This document shows, one piece after another, positions 16,663 to 25,293 of a stretch of 33,235 nt of DNA (the stretch's first letter is position 1; each line of letters begins with the position of its first letter). A program made the translations under genes and the position numbers. Below the pieces are notes generated by a model. The model had not been told where the DNA came from, did not search any database, and saw nothing but the letters and a program-made list of their open reading frames with translations. Source of the stretch: Neobacillus paridis (GTDB lineage: Bacteria > Bacillota > Bacilli > Bacillales > Cytobacillaceae); contig NZ_JAESWB010000319.1 of the NCBI RefSeq assembly GCF_016765675.1, forward strand, positions 16,927-50,161. The letters run 5' to 3'.

Positions 16663-17799
16663 TTAACAATTGGAAATTAATCCCAATCCTTTATCTATTT
16701 CTCGCAGTACTTCGGGATCAGTTTCGCGTGCTTTTGCCGTCTTCAATGCCGAAAGCGCCAGTTCACCGCCGATTTTTCCAAGAGCCCAGGCGGCAGTGCC
16801 TCTTGCGACCGGACTGGTCTCCTCTTTCAAAACCCTAATTAAATCGGGGACAGCAGATTGATCTTTAAAATGAGCAAGGGCAATCATCGCATTTCTTTGA
16901 ATTGGCTTTTTCCCGCGCCATGCACCTGAAACCTGGCCAAACTTTAGTTTAAATTCCCGATTACTCAAGTTTAAAATAGGTTTCAGAAGTGGTTTCGCCA
17001 CTTCGGGATCGGGCTCCATTTCTTCATGAAAATGAAAATCCTTACCTTTGTTATAAGGGCAGGCTGTTTGACATGAATCACAGCCATATATGCGATTTCC
17101 AATTTTGTCACGAAACTCATCAGGAATCAAACTTTTTGTTTGGGTTAAAAACGAAATGCAGCGTTGAGCGTTGATTTGTCCTCCCTGCACCAAAGCACCT
17201 GTAGGACAGGCTTCCAAGCATTTGGTACAGGAACCACATCTGTCCTCAATTGGGGTATCCGGCTCAAACGGAAGGCTGGTGATCATTTCCCCGATATACA
17301 CATAGGAACCAAATTCCGGGGTGATAACTGCGCAGTTTTTACCGCTCCAGCCAATTCCGGCCCTTACTGCGACCGCCCGGTCAGAGAGTTCTCCGGTGTC
17401 AACCATTGATTTTAACCGTACGTCTGGAACTTGTAATACAATAAATGTCTCAAGCTTTTGGAGTCTGTCTTTAATAATATGATGATAGTCCAATCCCCAG
17501 GAAGCGCGGCAAAAGATCCCTCTTCTTGCTCCTTTTTTACTTTCTACCCGGATTTTCATTTTAGCTGGATAAGCGAGGGCAATGGAGATAATCGACCTAG
17601 GCTCCTCCATTAGGAGCGCCGGGTTCGTCCTTTTTTCGATATCAGGTTCCTCAAACCCGGATTGATAGCCCAATTCTTGCTGACAAATTAAGCGATTTTT
17701 CAATTCCGTAAAGGGATCAGCAGTGGTGAACCCAATTTTATCAATCCCAATTGATTTACTATAGGAAATAATTTCTTGTTTTAATTTTGTTAAGTCCAT
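16663..17799 (-). CDS. queG: epoxyqueuosine reductase QueG
   Basis: Cobalamin- and iron-sulfur-dependent enzyme that performs the last step of queuosine synthesis in tRNA. The 378-residue protein has the catalytic Asp134 in SMVDTGELSDRA, two 4Fe-4S clusters built from Cys188, 191, 194, 198 and Cys214, 240, 243, 247, and a C-terminal HEAT-like repeat region from about residue 290 (GKKPIQRNAMIALAHF and a second repeat). Length agrees with Bacillus QueG. GGGAGG lies nine bases before the ATG. It is the first gene of the queG-yhbB unit. Confidence 0.96.
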   Translation of the reverse strand: MDLTKLKQEIISYSKSIGIDKIGFTTADPFTELKNRLICQQELGYQSGFEEPDIEKRTNPALLMEEPRSIISIALAYPAKMKIRVESKKGARRGIFCRASWGLDYHHIIKDRLQKLETFIVLQVPDVRLKSMVDTGELSDRAVAVRAGIGWSGKNCAVITPEFGSYVYIGEMITSLPFEPDTPIEDRCGSCTKCLEACPTGALVQGGQINAQRCISFLTQTKSLIPDEFRDKIGNRIYGCDSCQTACPYNKGKDFHFHEEMEPDPEVAKPLLKPILNLSNREFKLKFGQVSGAWRGKKPIQRNAMIALAHFKDQSAVPDLIRVLKEETSPVARGTAAWALGKIGGELALSALKTAKARETDPEVLREIDKGLGLISNC

Positions 17800-17909
17800 A
17801 TACAGTAACCTCCCTTCGAGTGAAGTTGTTTATGATAAAAATTAAATAATTTTTAGCTGCACATTTAATTATGATAAACTATTATTAACAAATTTTGGAG
17901 GTGGAGTTT

Positions 17910-18581
17910 TTGGAAATTCAACTAGCAACGGAATTAACGGAGCTAATCCCCCATTTCAAAGTAGGTGTCATTGACTATCGAAATATTACGGTGGGCGATT
18001 CACCGCAAATGTTAAAAGGCCGAATTCAGCTATTTCAAGAGTCTATTTATTTTGAACTAGAGAATAAAAATGTAACCGAACTTCCGGGCATCCAAGAATG
18101 GCGGTCCATTTTTAAAACAACCGGCAAAGACCCCAACCGGTATCGGCATTCTGCTGAAGCATTGTACAGAAGAGTGAAAAAGAAAAACTACCTTTCTTCT
18201 ATACAAAGTGCGACAGATTTAAATAATTTTTTCTCATTACAGTATCAAGTGCCGATGGGTATTTATGATCAGGATTTGCTTGTTGGGCCAGTAGAAATCC
18301 GTCTTGGCGCGGAAAACGAAGAATATCTCGGTTTAAACGGACGGATCAATTCGCTAAACCGTTTAATTATTTCCTCTGACCAAAATGGGCCTTTCGGCAG
18401 CCCATTCGTTGATTCAGAAAGAACCGCTGTCACTACTAATACAAAAAATGCCCTGCAAATCATTTATTTGCGGCCATCTACCGACACCGAGGAGGCTAAA
18501 AAACTAACTGAATCAATCATGAACATGTTTACCCAAATAAACGGCGGCGAAGCAAGCTATCAAATCTTAGGTGACCACTAA
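17910..18581 (+). CDS. B3/B4 (tRNA-binding-like) domain protein
   Basis: A 223-residue cytoplasmic protein with a B3/B4 domain, the fold found in the editing part of the phenylalanyl-tRNA synthetase beta chain and in stand-alone proteins. Recognisable features are WRSIFKTTGKDPNRYRHSAEALYRR in the first half and LNNFFSLQYQVPMGIYDQD, with GPVEIRLG, in the second. The stand-alone family may trans-edit misacylated tRNA, but this is unproven. The start is TTG at 17910, eight bases after GGAGG; an in-frame TTG at 17895 overlaps the ribosome binding site. It is divergent from queG. Confidence 0.85.
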   Translation: MEIQLATELTELIPHFKVGVIDYRNITVGDSPQMLKGRIQLFQESIYFELENKNVTELPGIQEWRSIFKTTGKDPNRYRHSAEALYRRVKKKNYLSSIQSATDLNNFFSLQYQVPMGIYDQDLLVGPVEIRLGAENEEYLGLNGRINSLNRLIISSDQNGPFGSPFVDSERTAVTTNTKNALQIIYLRPSTDTEEAKKLTESIMNMFTQINGGEASYQILGDH

Positions 18582-18601
18582 TGGTTCACCAAAACTAAAA
18601 T

Positions 18602-18648
18602 GAAAAAACGCAATGCATCGTTCTCTTTTGAAACGATACACTGCGTTG
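18602..18648 (-). terminator. minus-strand terminator hairpin
   Basis: Stem built from AACGCA-TG-ATCGTT and its complement, with two small internal bulges and an eight-base loop, followed by six T on the minus strand. Confidence 0.7.
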
Positions 18649-18684
18649 TTAACGATAATATGTGACAACTATCATCAGTCGACT
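18602..18684 (-). ncRNA. candidate small RNA of about 83 nt
   Basis: A good minus-strand sigma-A promoter (18691-18719) points to transcription from about 18684, and a hairpin followed by six T ends near 18602. The transcript would be about 83 bases, contains only an 8-codon frame without ribosome binding site, and its 3' half is the terminator hairpin. It lies between convergent genes. A perfect pair of Spo0A-type half sites sits just upstream of the promoter. It could also be only the promoter-proximal part of a longer 3' antisense RNA. Sequence support is good, existence unproven. Confidence 0.45.
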
Positions 18685-18690
18685 TTTACA

Positions 18691-18719
18691 ATATTACATA
18701 TTATCTTAAAATTCGTCAA
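18691..18719 (-). promoter_or_regulatory. sigma-A promoter in an intergenic region
   Basis: On the minus strand TTGACG (18714-18719), exactly 17 bases, then TAATAT (18691-18696). It does not precede any protein gene on that strand. Confidence 0.6.
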
Positions 18720-18724
18720 GTATT

Positions 18725-18745
18725 TTTCGACAAATTCTGTCGAAA
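18725..18745. promoter_or_regulatory. perfect inverted repeat of Spo0A-box half sites
   Basis: TTTCGACA-N5-TGTCGAAA. One strand reads TTTGTCGAA, which equals the classical 0A-box consensus, and the other arm is TGTCGAA. The site ends five bases upstream of the -35 of the promoter at 18691-18719. Confidence 0.5.
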
Positions 18746-18925
18746 TATTTCCCGGGAAAAATAGCAAAATAATACCTATGATCCTAATTAATAGATATTA
18801 TTTGAGTTCATTTTTTCTAGGCAAAAATGGACAGGTATCTGTGGATCGGCCACAGTTTTATACTTGAGAAGCTTTAATTTTTTGTTGTGTTAGTTATTGA
18901 TCAGACTAAAAGTAAATGTCATCGA

Positions 18926-18961
18926 CACTTAAAGTCCACCTGCTGACTTTAAGTGTTTTTT
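18926..18961 (+). terminator. plus-strand terminator downstream of the B3/B4 gene
   Basis: Perfect 11-bp stem CACTTAAAGTC/GACTTTAAGTG with an eight-base loop and six T on the plus strand. It overlaps the 3' end of the convergent hydrolase gene. Confidence 0.8.
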
Positions 18962-19879
18962 GATCCAGGAAATTATGTCTTTGTGCACTTCTTCGCGATT
19001 TATTTCATTTAGTAGTTCATGTCGGGCATTTTCATAAAACTGATAGGAAACATCGTTAATCCCAGTCTGCCTGTAGGTATTATAAGTTTTTACGACGCCT
19101 TTTGTATTATTTCCGACCGGATCCTTGGTTCCGGAAATAAACAAGATTGGCAGTTTTGCAGGTGTCATTTTGATATTTTCTACCTTATTTATTGTTTGCA
19201 GTCCCTCTAGTAAATCGAAAAAAAAGCCGCACGAGAAAACTCCGCCGCAGTGAGGGTCGGCAATATACTGATCTACTTCTTTTTCATCCCGCGTTAACCA
19301 GTCAAACTCCGTCCGGTTAGGGCGAAAAGCCTTATTATAACTTCCAAATGTTAAATTATTCATTAAGGGGCTCGGCGTTCTTCTTCCTTTTCTTTTCATT
19401 TCTCTAGCGGCGACCATTTTTCCGATTTTACCCATTAGGCCTGGGTCACCGCCTGTTCCGCACAGAATTACTCCCGCCAGCTTTTCGCCAAACAATTGAA
19501 TATACCTTCTTGATAAGAACGACCCCATGCTATGCCCAAATAAAAAGATAGGTATATGAGGATATTCTTGTTCAATAATACTTGTCAGCAGCTGCATATC
19601 CCCAACGACTTTTTCAAAACCTTGTTCATCAGCAAAATAGCCGATACTGTTATTGAGTTTTCCCGTTGTTCCATGTCCGCGATGATCATTGCCATATACA
19701 AATAACTTATTGGCAACAAGCTTTTGGGCAAATGCATCATAACGTTCAATATGTTCTGCCATTCCATGAGCGAGTTGGACAATGGCAAGCGGCTTTTCAT
19801 CACCTTGGGCAACCCATTTTTTTGCGTAGATTTCCACGCCATCATTTGCTTGAAATGTAAATGGCAATCCTTGGGTCAT
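18929..19879 (-). CDS. alpha/beta hydrolase, monoacylglycerol lipase-like
   Basis: A 316-residue serine hydrolase of the lysophospholipase/monoacylglycerol lipase group (Hydrolase_4). Motifs are the oxyanion-hole HGMAEHIERY at residues 38-47, GNDHRGHG at 63-70, the nucleophile elbow GHSMG with Ser117, the acid Asp253 in SGTKDPV and His287 in ENARHELL. No signal peptide is seen, so it acts in the cytoplasm or at the inner membrane face. ATG 19879 is chosen because GGAGGGG lies six to eight bases upstream; a start five codons earlier overlaps it. A TTGTTAA-N11-TTAACAA repeat upstream may be an operator. Actual lipid substrate is unknown. Confidence 0.88.
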   Translation of the reverse strand: MTQGLPFTFQANDGVEIYAKKWVAQGDEKPLAIVQLAHGMAEHIERYDAFAQKLVANKLFVYGNDHRGHGTTGKLNNSIGYFADEQGFEKVVGDMQLLTSIIEQEYPHIPIFLFGHSMGSFLSRRYIQLFGEKLAGVILCGTGGDPGLMGKIGKMVAAREMKRKGRRTPSPLMNNLTFGSYNKAFRPNRTEFDWLTRDEKEVDQYIADPHCGGVFSCGFFFDLLEGLQTINKVENIKMTPAKLPILFISGTKDPVGNNTKGVVKTYNTYRQTGINDVSYQFYENARHELLNEINREEVHKDIISWIKKHLKSAGGL

Positions 19880-19917
19880 CGGCGTCCCCTCCAAACTGAG
19901 CGAAAAATTTGGTTTAA

Positions 19918-19942
19918 TTGTTAATAATTATAATCTTAACAA
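19918..19942. promoter_or_regulatory. inverted repeat upstream of the hydrolase gene
   Basis: TTGTTAA-N11-TTAACAA, centred about 50 bases before the hydrolase start, with a TATAAT hexamer inside the spacer. A plausible repressor operator; the regulator is not known. Confidence 0.35.
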
Positions 19943-20132
19943 CTATAAGAGAACAATAAAATTAGAGGTGATAAAATGCCGCATCCATTTGAAGCACTAT
20001 TGAAGGTAATCATCTAAATCGCGAAAAACGGCTGCATAATTTAATAGAATAAACTACTAGCTTTTTTCAAATGTTCTGACCTGATTACCACTTACAGGTA
20101 TGAACCGCTGTTGTGATCTCATTGAGACTATG

Positions 20133-20855
20133 TTAATGACTGAAAGTAACGGTAAATTCGCATAGGTCAGCACGTACGTAAGTTTTGGCATATTCAATTG
20201 GAGTTTTCTCGTCAGCATAGGTTATGCTGGTAAACAGATATACCGCCTGTGAGGTATTAATATTAAGCAGTCTGGATTCATTTTGATCCAGCGTAACAAT
20301 ATCCAAAGTTTGGTAGGCATTGGTGACATTGATTTTATAAAAATGATACAGATCATACATGGAAAAATCAGCTACATTGAGCTCGTTCATGTTCGGCAAA
20401 ATTGCCTTAGGGACAAAAATCTCTTCAATTGACATTGGTGTGCCATCAACAAAACACACCCGTTTGATGTAGTGGACTTCGTCTTCTTCGTCAATGTGAA
20501 AAACCTTGCTAAATTTTACCCCTGCCTTCCGTACTCTCTGATTTAGCACATTTACCTTAGGATTGCTATTTTTTCCACGAATGGTGTTGGAAAAGCCTGA
20601 CAACGTATCAAGGTCTCTGTTCATCCGCTCTCCCATAACGTAAACACCTTTACCTTGGATGGGTTTCACAATCCCTTCCTTAGTCAGTTCTTCAATGGCC
20701 GTTCTCACCGTGAGACGGTTAACACCATACTCTTCACTGAGTTCATTTTCTGAAGGAATGGCAGTTCCAGGCAAATACACACCATTTTCAATCTGTTCTC
20801 TTAAAATATCACGCAATTGTACATAAATCGGATATTGCTGCTTAAATTGATACAT
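20133..20855 (-). CDS. frlR: GntR/HutC-family regulator, FrlR-like
   Basis: A 240-residue transcription factor with an N-terminal winged-helix GntR domain (residues 5-70; IPSENELSEEYGVNRLTVRTAI is the recognition region) and a C-terminal UTRA ligand domain. It follows frlD directly, the position of frlR in the E. coli frlABCDR operon, so I infer that it senses a phosphorylated fructosamine. I chose ATG 20855 since the protein then begins MYQFKQQYPIYVQLRD like other HutC proteins; GAGGGAG lies about 17 bases upstream, and TTG or GTG starts further out (to 20900) are possible. The assignment as the true FrlR, rather than the paralogue upstream, is by gene order only. Confidence 0.8.
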   Translation of the reverse strand: MYQFKQQYPIYVQLRDILREQIENGVYLPGTAIPSENELSEEYGVNRLTVRTAIEELTKEGIVKPIQGKGVYVMGERMNRDLDTLSGFSNTIRGKNSNPKVNVLNQRVRKAGVKFSKVFHIDEEDEVHYIKRVCFVDGTPMSIEEIFVPKAILPNMNELNVADFSMYDLYHFYKINVTNAYQTLDIVTLDQNESRLLNINTSQAVYLFTSITYADEKTPIEYAKTYVRADLCEFTVTFSH

Positions 20856-20921
20856 AATAAGCGCTAAAAAAAGCTCCCTCACTTTCAAAAAACTCCACAA
20901 ATCACTTTGAACTATATCACA

Positions 20922-21707
20922 TCACCATGCACCATTGTAGCCAATCGTTACCGCACTGGTCTCTGCCCCGAACTTCATTCGCTCGACAATTGGCAACCCC
21001 TTTAAAGAGGCCATTAAAAATCCGGCAATATAACTATCACCTGCACCAATGGTATCGACGACTTCACAAGGGATGATGCCAAACTCATGAAAATCCTTCC
21101 CATCATAAACGATACTTCCTTTATCTCCTCGAGTAACAATAATCAATTGACCGTCATAATGGTGTAATTTCTTCATAAACTCCTTGATCCAATTAATATC
21201 CTCCCCATCATAGGAGAAAAAGGCGTAATCTATATATGGAATGACCTCTCCAACAAGTGGATCATCTAATTTTGTCGCAAAATCAAAGGCTGTCTTTATT
21301 CCCTGTTCATGAAAATACTTGAAATCCTGATGGACATGCCCCCAAAAACCACTGGTGACAATATCAAAGTTCTTAATGAATTCATAATCTTCTTCCCGGA
21401 GTTTAAAATGCTCCATGACTCCTTCGTTATAATCGCCAAAAACCCGATCACCGTTAACTAGTTCTACTTGCGTGACAGCAGTTGTCCCTTCCTCCACATG
21501 GACATGGGACACATCGACTCCTTTTGCCTTTAGACCATTCAATAATACCTGACCAAATTCGTCTGTTCCTACCGCACCAATATAAGCACTCTCGCCTCCA
21601 TTGCGGTGAAAATAGACGGCGACATTCACAGCATTACCACCCGAAAATGCTTGATTTGTTTGTTCATAAAAATCAATACAATTATCCCCAATTGCAACTA
21701 ATTTCAT
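20922..21707 (-). CDS. frlD: fructoselysine 6-kinase FrlD
   Basis: PfkB-family kinase that phosphorylates fructoselysine to fructoselysine 6-phosphate with ATP. The 261-residue protein matches E. coli FrlD as I remember it: IGDNCIDFYEQTNQAFSGG at the N-terminus, TQVELVNGDRVFGDY in the lid, and the C-terminal YNGAW. The sugar-binding motif is SGGNAVNVAV (residues 22-31) and the catalytic Asp224 lies in DTIGAGDSYIAG. The ATG at 21707 overlaps the stop codon of the upstream regulator by one base, so the two are translationally coupled. It belongs to the frl locus; the missing partner steps are encoded upstream on the same strand. Confidence 0.92.
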   Translation of the reverse strand: MKLVAIGDNCIDFYEQTNQAFSGGNAVNVAVYFHRNGGESAYIGAVGTDEFGQVLLNGLKAKGVDVSHVHVEEGTTAVTQVELVNGDRVFGDYNEGVMEHFKLREEDYEFIKNFDIVTSGFWGHVHQDFKYFHEQGIKTAFDFATKLDDPLVGEVIPYIDYAFFSYDGEDINWIKEFMKKLHHYDGQLIIVTRGDKGSIVYDGKDFHEFGIIPCEVVDTIGAGDSYIAGFLMASLKGLPIVERMKFGAETSAVTIGYNGAW

Positions 21708-22444
21708 CAAAATTCTTCCTTTCTTCTCAAAGTTGAGAAAAACTTAACATTGTCGGAGCGAATAATCGATTTAAAGTATTCAAAAGGGTGTTGTTCCCCT
21801 TCACTATAGGTGACACCTCTTAAAAAAAAGATCGGCGTTCCTTCGGGAATTTGTAACAGTTTAGATTCATTATCTGTAGCATAACTGATCGACACTTTTT
21901 GCGAGCCGGCAGAAGGTTTTATTTGATAGACTCTCTCTAACGTATCATAGAGAGAGTTTGTATTAAAATCACAATCTTCTATCCCTTTCGTAAATGATTG
22001 ATTTATATAACTATACTCAAGCAAGGAAGGAGTTCCATTAAGATAACGGAGCCGAATTAATTCCATTACCCTTTCGCCAATCTGAATCTCCAACCTTTTC
22101 GCAATGCTTTCATCCGCTTCAACTAAATGACTGCTTAAAACAACCGTCGTTAGTTCCTTCCCTTGTTCCTTGACAATTTCAACTAATGGCCGCAAATCCT
22201 GCAGATTACGAATCAGTTTCTTCTCTGCCACAAAATAGCCAATTCCCCGAACAGAATAAACGACCCCTTCTTTGATCAATCTAGCCAAAGCATTTCGGAG
22301 AGTAGTCCGATTAATCCCCCATTTTTCACATAGGAATCTCTCTGATGGAAGTTTTTCATTTTCTTTTAATTCGTTTTCTTCTATGTAAGCTTCCACCATC
22401 TCGGCGATTTCATCCTTTGGTCTGATAGAATTTTTCTTTGGCAA
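21707..22444 (-). CDS. second GntR/HutC-family regulator of the frl locus
   Basis: A 245-residue GntR protein with an N-terminal winged helix (LPSERFLCEKWGINRTTLRNAL, residues 33-54) and a UTRA ligand-binding domain. It is not a close copy of the frlR-like gene: beyond the GntR core the two differ strongly. It starts at TTG (22442-22444), nine bases after AAGGAG, and is the first gene of a regulator-frlD-regulator unit with its own promoter at 22501-22528. Having two HutC regulators in one sugar-amine locus suggests two effectors or a split control of uptake and breakdown. The ligand is unknown. Confidence 0.88.
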   Translation of the reverse strand: MPKKNSIRPKDEIAEMVEAYIEENELKENEKLPSERFLCEKWGINRTTLRNALARLIKEGVVYSVRGIGYFVAEKKLIRNLQDLRPLVEIVKEQGKELTTVVLSSHLVEADESIAKRLEIQIGERVMELIRLRYLNGTPSLLEYSYINQSFTKGIEDCDFNTNSLYDTLERVYQIKPSAGSQKVSISYATDNESKLLQIPEGTPIFFLRGVTYSEGEQHPFEYFKSIIRSDNVKFFSTLRRKEEF

Positions 22445-22500
22445 GACGACTCTCTCCTTTAGATACCGCTAATATATATTTGAATGATTATTATGAAACT

Positions 22501-22528
22501 ATTTTATCATTGGCATCTTAAGTTTCAA
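22501..22528 (-). promoter_or_regulatory. promoter of the GntR-frlD-frlR unit
   Basis: On the minus strand TTGAAA (22523-22528), 16 bases, TAAAAT (22501-22506) with an extended -10 TGA immediately before it. A GCGGTAT motif (22463-22469) lies downstream, just before the ribosome binding site. Confidence 0.6.
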
Positions 22529-22571
22529 AGGGAAGACCAACAGGTGTTGATTCTTCCCTTTGTTTTTTTCG
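22526..22571. terminator. hairpin after frlA
   Basis: Ten-base-pair stem CAAAGGGAAGA/TCTTCCCTTTG with a 15-base loop. The T-run (seven T) is on the plus strand, while the gene that ends here, frlA, is on the minus strand, so termination in the frlA direction would be weak. Confidence 0.55.
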
Positions 22572-22573
22572 AT

Positions 22574-23938
<1,365 letters not shown>

Positions 23939-23957
23939 TCACCTTCCTGAAAAAGTT

Positions 23958-23979
23958 TTAGTATTGCCGGTAATACTAA
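23958..23979. promoter_or_regulatory. 22-bp palindrome before frlA
   Basis: TTAGTATT-GCCGGT-AATACTAA, a palindrome with a single mismatched pair (G against T) flanking the central CCGG, between the yjbQ-like stop and the frlA ribosome binding site. GntR/HutC operators often have a GTAT...ATAC layout, so it is a candidate operator; an intercistronic RNA hairpin is the alternative. Confidence 0.5.
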
Positions 23980-23989
23980 TAGTGTTCAC

Positions 23990-24436
23990 TTACGAAAAGG
24001 TCTTGTCAAAATCTTCTAAGATGACGCAATAGGTTCTTTTGGAAGGTCCATCGAATTCATAGAAATAAACTTCCTGTGCAGATCCCTTTTCTAAAACACC
24101 ATTTTGAATCAACAAATGACAATGATTCCCTACCAGCATTGCTTTTAAATGGCCTGTCGGATTTCCCGCAGTCGAGCCATAATCAGGCAGAAGCCTGGCA
24201 TGATGATAGGGAGCGCTTTCAGGAACAAGTTTTGTTAAAAATTCATCAATATCCTGCTCCAAGCATTCCAGCCCCTCATTTACTGTAATCCCTGCGGTTG
24301 TATGCATCGATAATACTGTGACCATTCCATTTTGCACACCGCTGGACTGCACCACCTCCTCAATTTGCTTTGTAATATTAACCATCTGGGTGTACTGGTC
24401 TGTCCAAATAGTCTGATAGACAACTTGTTTAGCCAT
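23990..24436 (-). CDS. YjbQ/UPF0047 family protein in the frl operon
   Basis: A 148-residue protein of the YjbQ (UPF0047) family, some members of which show weak thiamine phosphate synthase activity in vitro while the true role is open. The HTTAGITVNE motif (residues 45-54) and the GHLKAMLVG and NGVLEKGSAQEVYFYEFDGP segments identify it. The family's usual GTWQ-type turn reads GSAQ here, a departure from what I remember. The ATG at 24436 overlaps the stop of the amidohydrolase gene by eight bases, with GGGG seven bases upstream, so the two are translationally coupled. An in-frame start nine codons earlier has a poorly spaced site. Confidence 0.85.
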   Translation of the reverse strand: MAKQVVYQTIWTDQYTQMVNITKQIEEVVQSSGVQNGMVTVLSMHTTAGITVNEGLECLEQDIDEFLTKLVPESAPYHHARLLPDYGSTAGNPTGHLKAMLVGNHCHLLIQNGVLEKGSAQEVYFYEFDGPSKRTYCVILEDFDKTFS

Positions 24437-25283
24437 TTTTGATCCCCATGAATTCCATGGCATTCTCTCCCTTAATCAGGTCTAAAGTTTTCTTCGAGAA
24501 CCCCAGTTCGTCTAAAGCATGGGCCATTCTGATTTGTTCAAACCGAGGGTTATCGCTGCCAAACATAATTTGATGTCTCAGGCTTCTTTCTACCCAAGTC
24601 CATTCATATTCTTTCGTAAAAATATAACGGTAAAACTCTAAGGCATTGTCAAAAAACAGTGCTGCCGTATCGACATATACATTCTGATACTTCAGCATTA
24701 ACATTGCTGTGTCCTTCACCCACGGCCAGCCAAAATGTTCAAGTCCGATACGAAGCTTAGGATAACTACTTGCCACTTCCTCAAACTCCAGCGGATGCGA
24801 ATATTTGGCAACCGTATCATGTTCATAGCTGCAGCCACAATGGAAAAGAATCGGCTTGTCCTCTTCCAAACAAATTTCATAGAGTCTTTGTAATCGGTCA
24901 TCTGTCGGATACAGCTTCAGTTTTGAAAGATTCAGACTCAATCCGTTTAAATGCAGCTCCTGAAAGGCAAAATACAGTTCTTCCTCCCAATGATCTGTTA
25001 AAGGGTCAACACTGGCGAAACCAAAGAATAGCTCTGGCGCCTGGTTTACCAACCCAGCAACCTCCTGATTAGAGACGAGGGGCTGTCCATATAGGGAGGA
25101 TTCATCCTGTGCCAGTAAACAAAGTTTATCGAGACCGGCACATTTCATCTGATTTTTCACATGCTGAATGGTAGCGATGGAATTCTTATGGATATTTAAC
25201 CCCTTTTGTCTCAGGGCAAACATTTCCTTTCCTTTATCAATTCCTTCATAAAAATTAGGGTGGACATGTATATCGATAAACAT
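24429..25283 (-). CDS. amidohydrolase (Amidohydro_2/COG2159 type) in the frl operon
   Basis: A 284-residue TIM-barrel metal-dependent hydrolase or decarboxylase of the amidohydrolase superfamily. Metal ligands are visible: His6 and His8 in DIHVHP, His148 in PILFHCG, His183 in LEHFGWPW and Asp244 in MFGSDNP, followed by a GENAMEF-type C-terminal motif. It lies ten bases after frlC and overlaps the yjbQ-like gene, so it belongs to the operon. Standard frl operons do not contain such an enzyme as far as I know. It may process a cyclised, acylated or lactone form of the substrate or product; this is speculation. Confidence 0.85.
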   Translation of the reverse strand: MFIDIHVHPNFYEGIDKGKEMFALRQKGLNIHKNSIATIQHVKNQMKCAGLDKLCLLAQDESSLYGQPLVSNQEVAGLVNQAPELFFGFASVDPLTDHWEEELYFAFQELHLNGLSLNLSKLKLYPTDDRLQRLYEICLEEDKPILFHCGCSYEHDTVAKYSHPLEFEEVASSYPKLRIGLEHFGWPWVKDTAMLMLKYQNVYVDTAALFFDNALEFYRYIFTKEYEWTWVERSLRHQIMFGSDNPRFEQIRMAHALDELGFSKKTLDLIKGENAMEFMGIKNG

Positions 25284-25293
25284 TGTCTTCCTC

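Noticed and set aside
18613..18867. 84-codon plus-strand frame in the region after the B3/B4 gene
   Set aside because: No ribosome binding site; it runs through a terminator hairpin, a promoter and the 0A-box palindrome; composition is not protein-like.
19976..20017. 13-residue plus-strand frame (MPHPFEALLKVII) with an AGAGGTGA site
   Set aside because: The ribosome binding site is good, but there is no clear promoter, no terminator and no attenuator-like structure behind it; possibly a remnant.
20079..20099. ACCTG/CAGGT hairpin after the frlR-like gene as terminator
   Set aside because: Only five pairs and no T-run on either strand, so I see no convincing terminator for the frl locus there.
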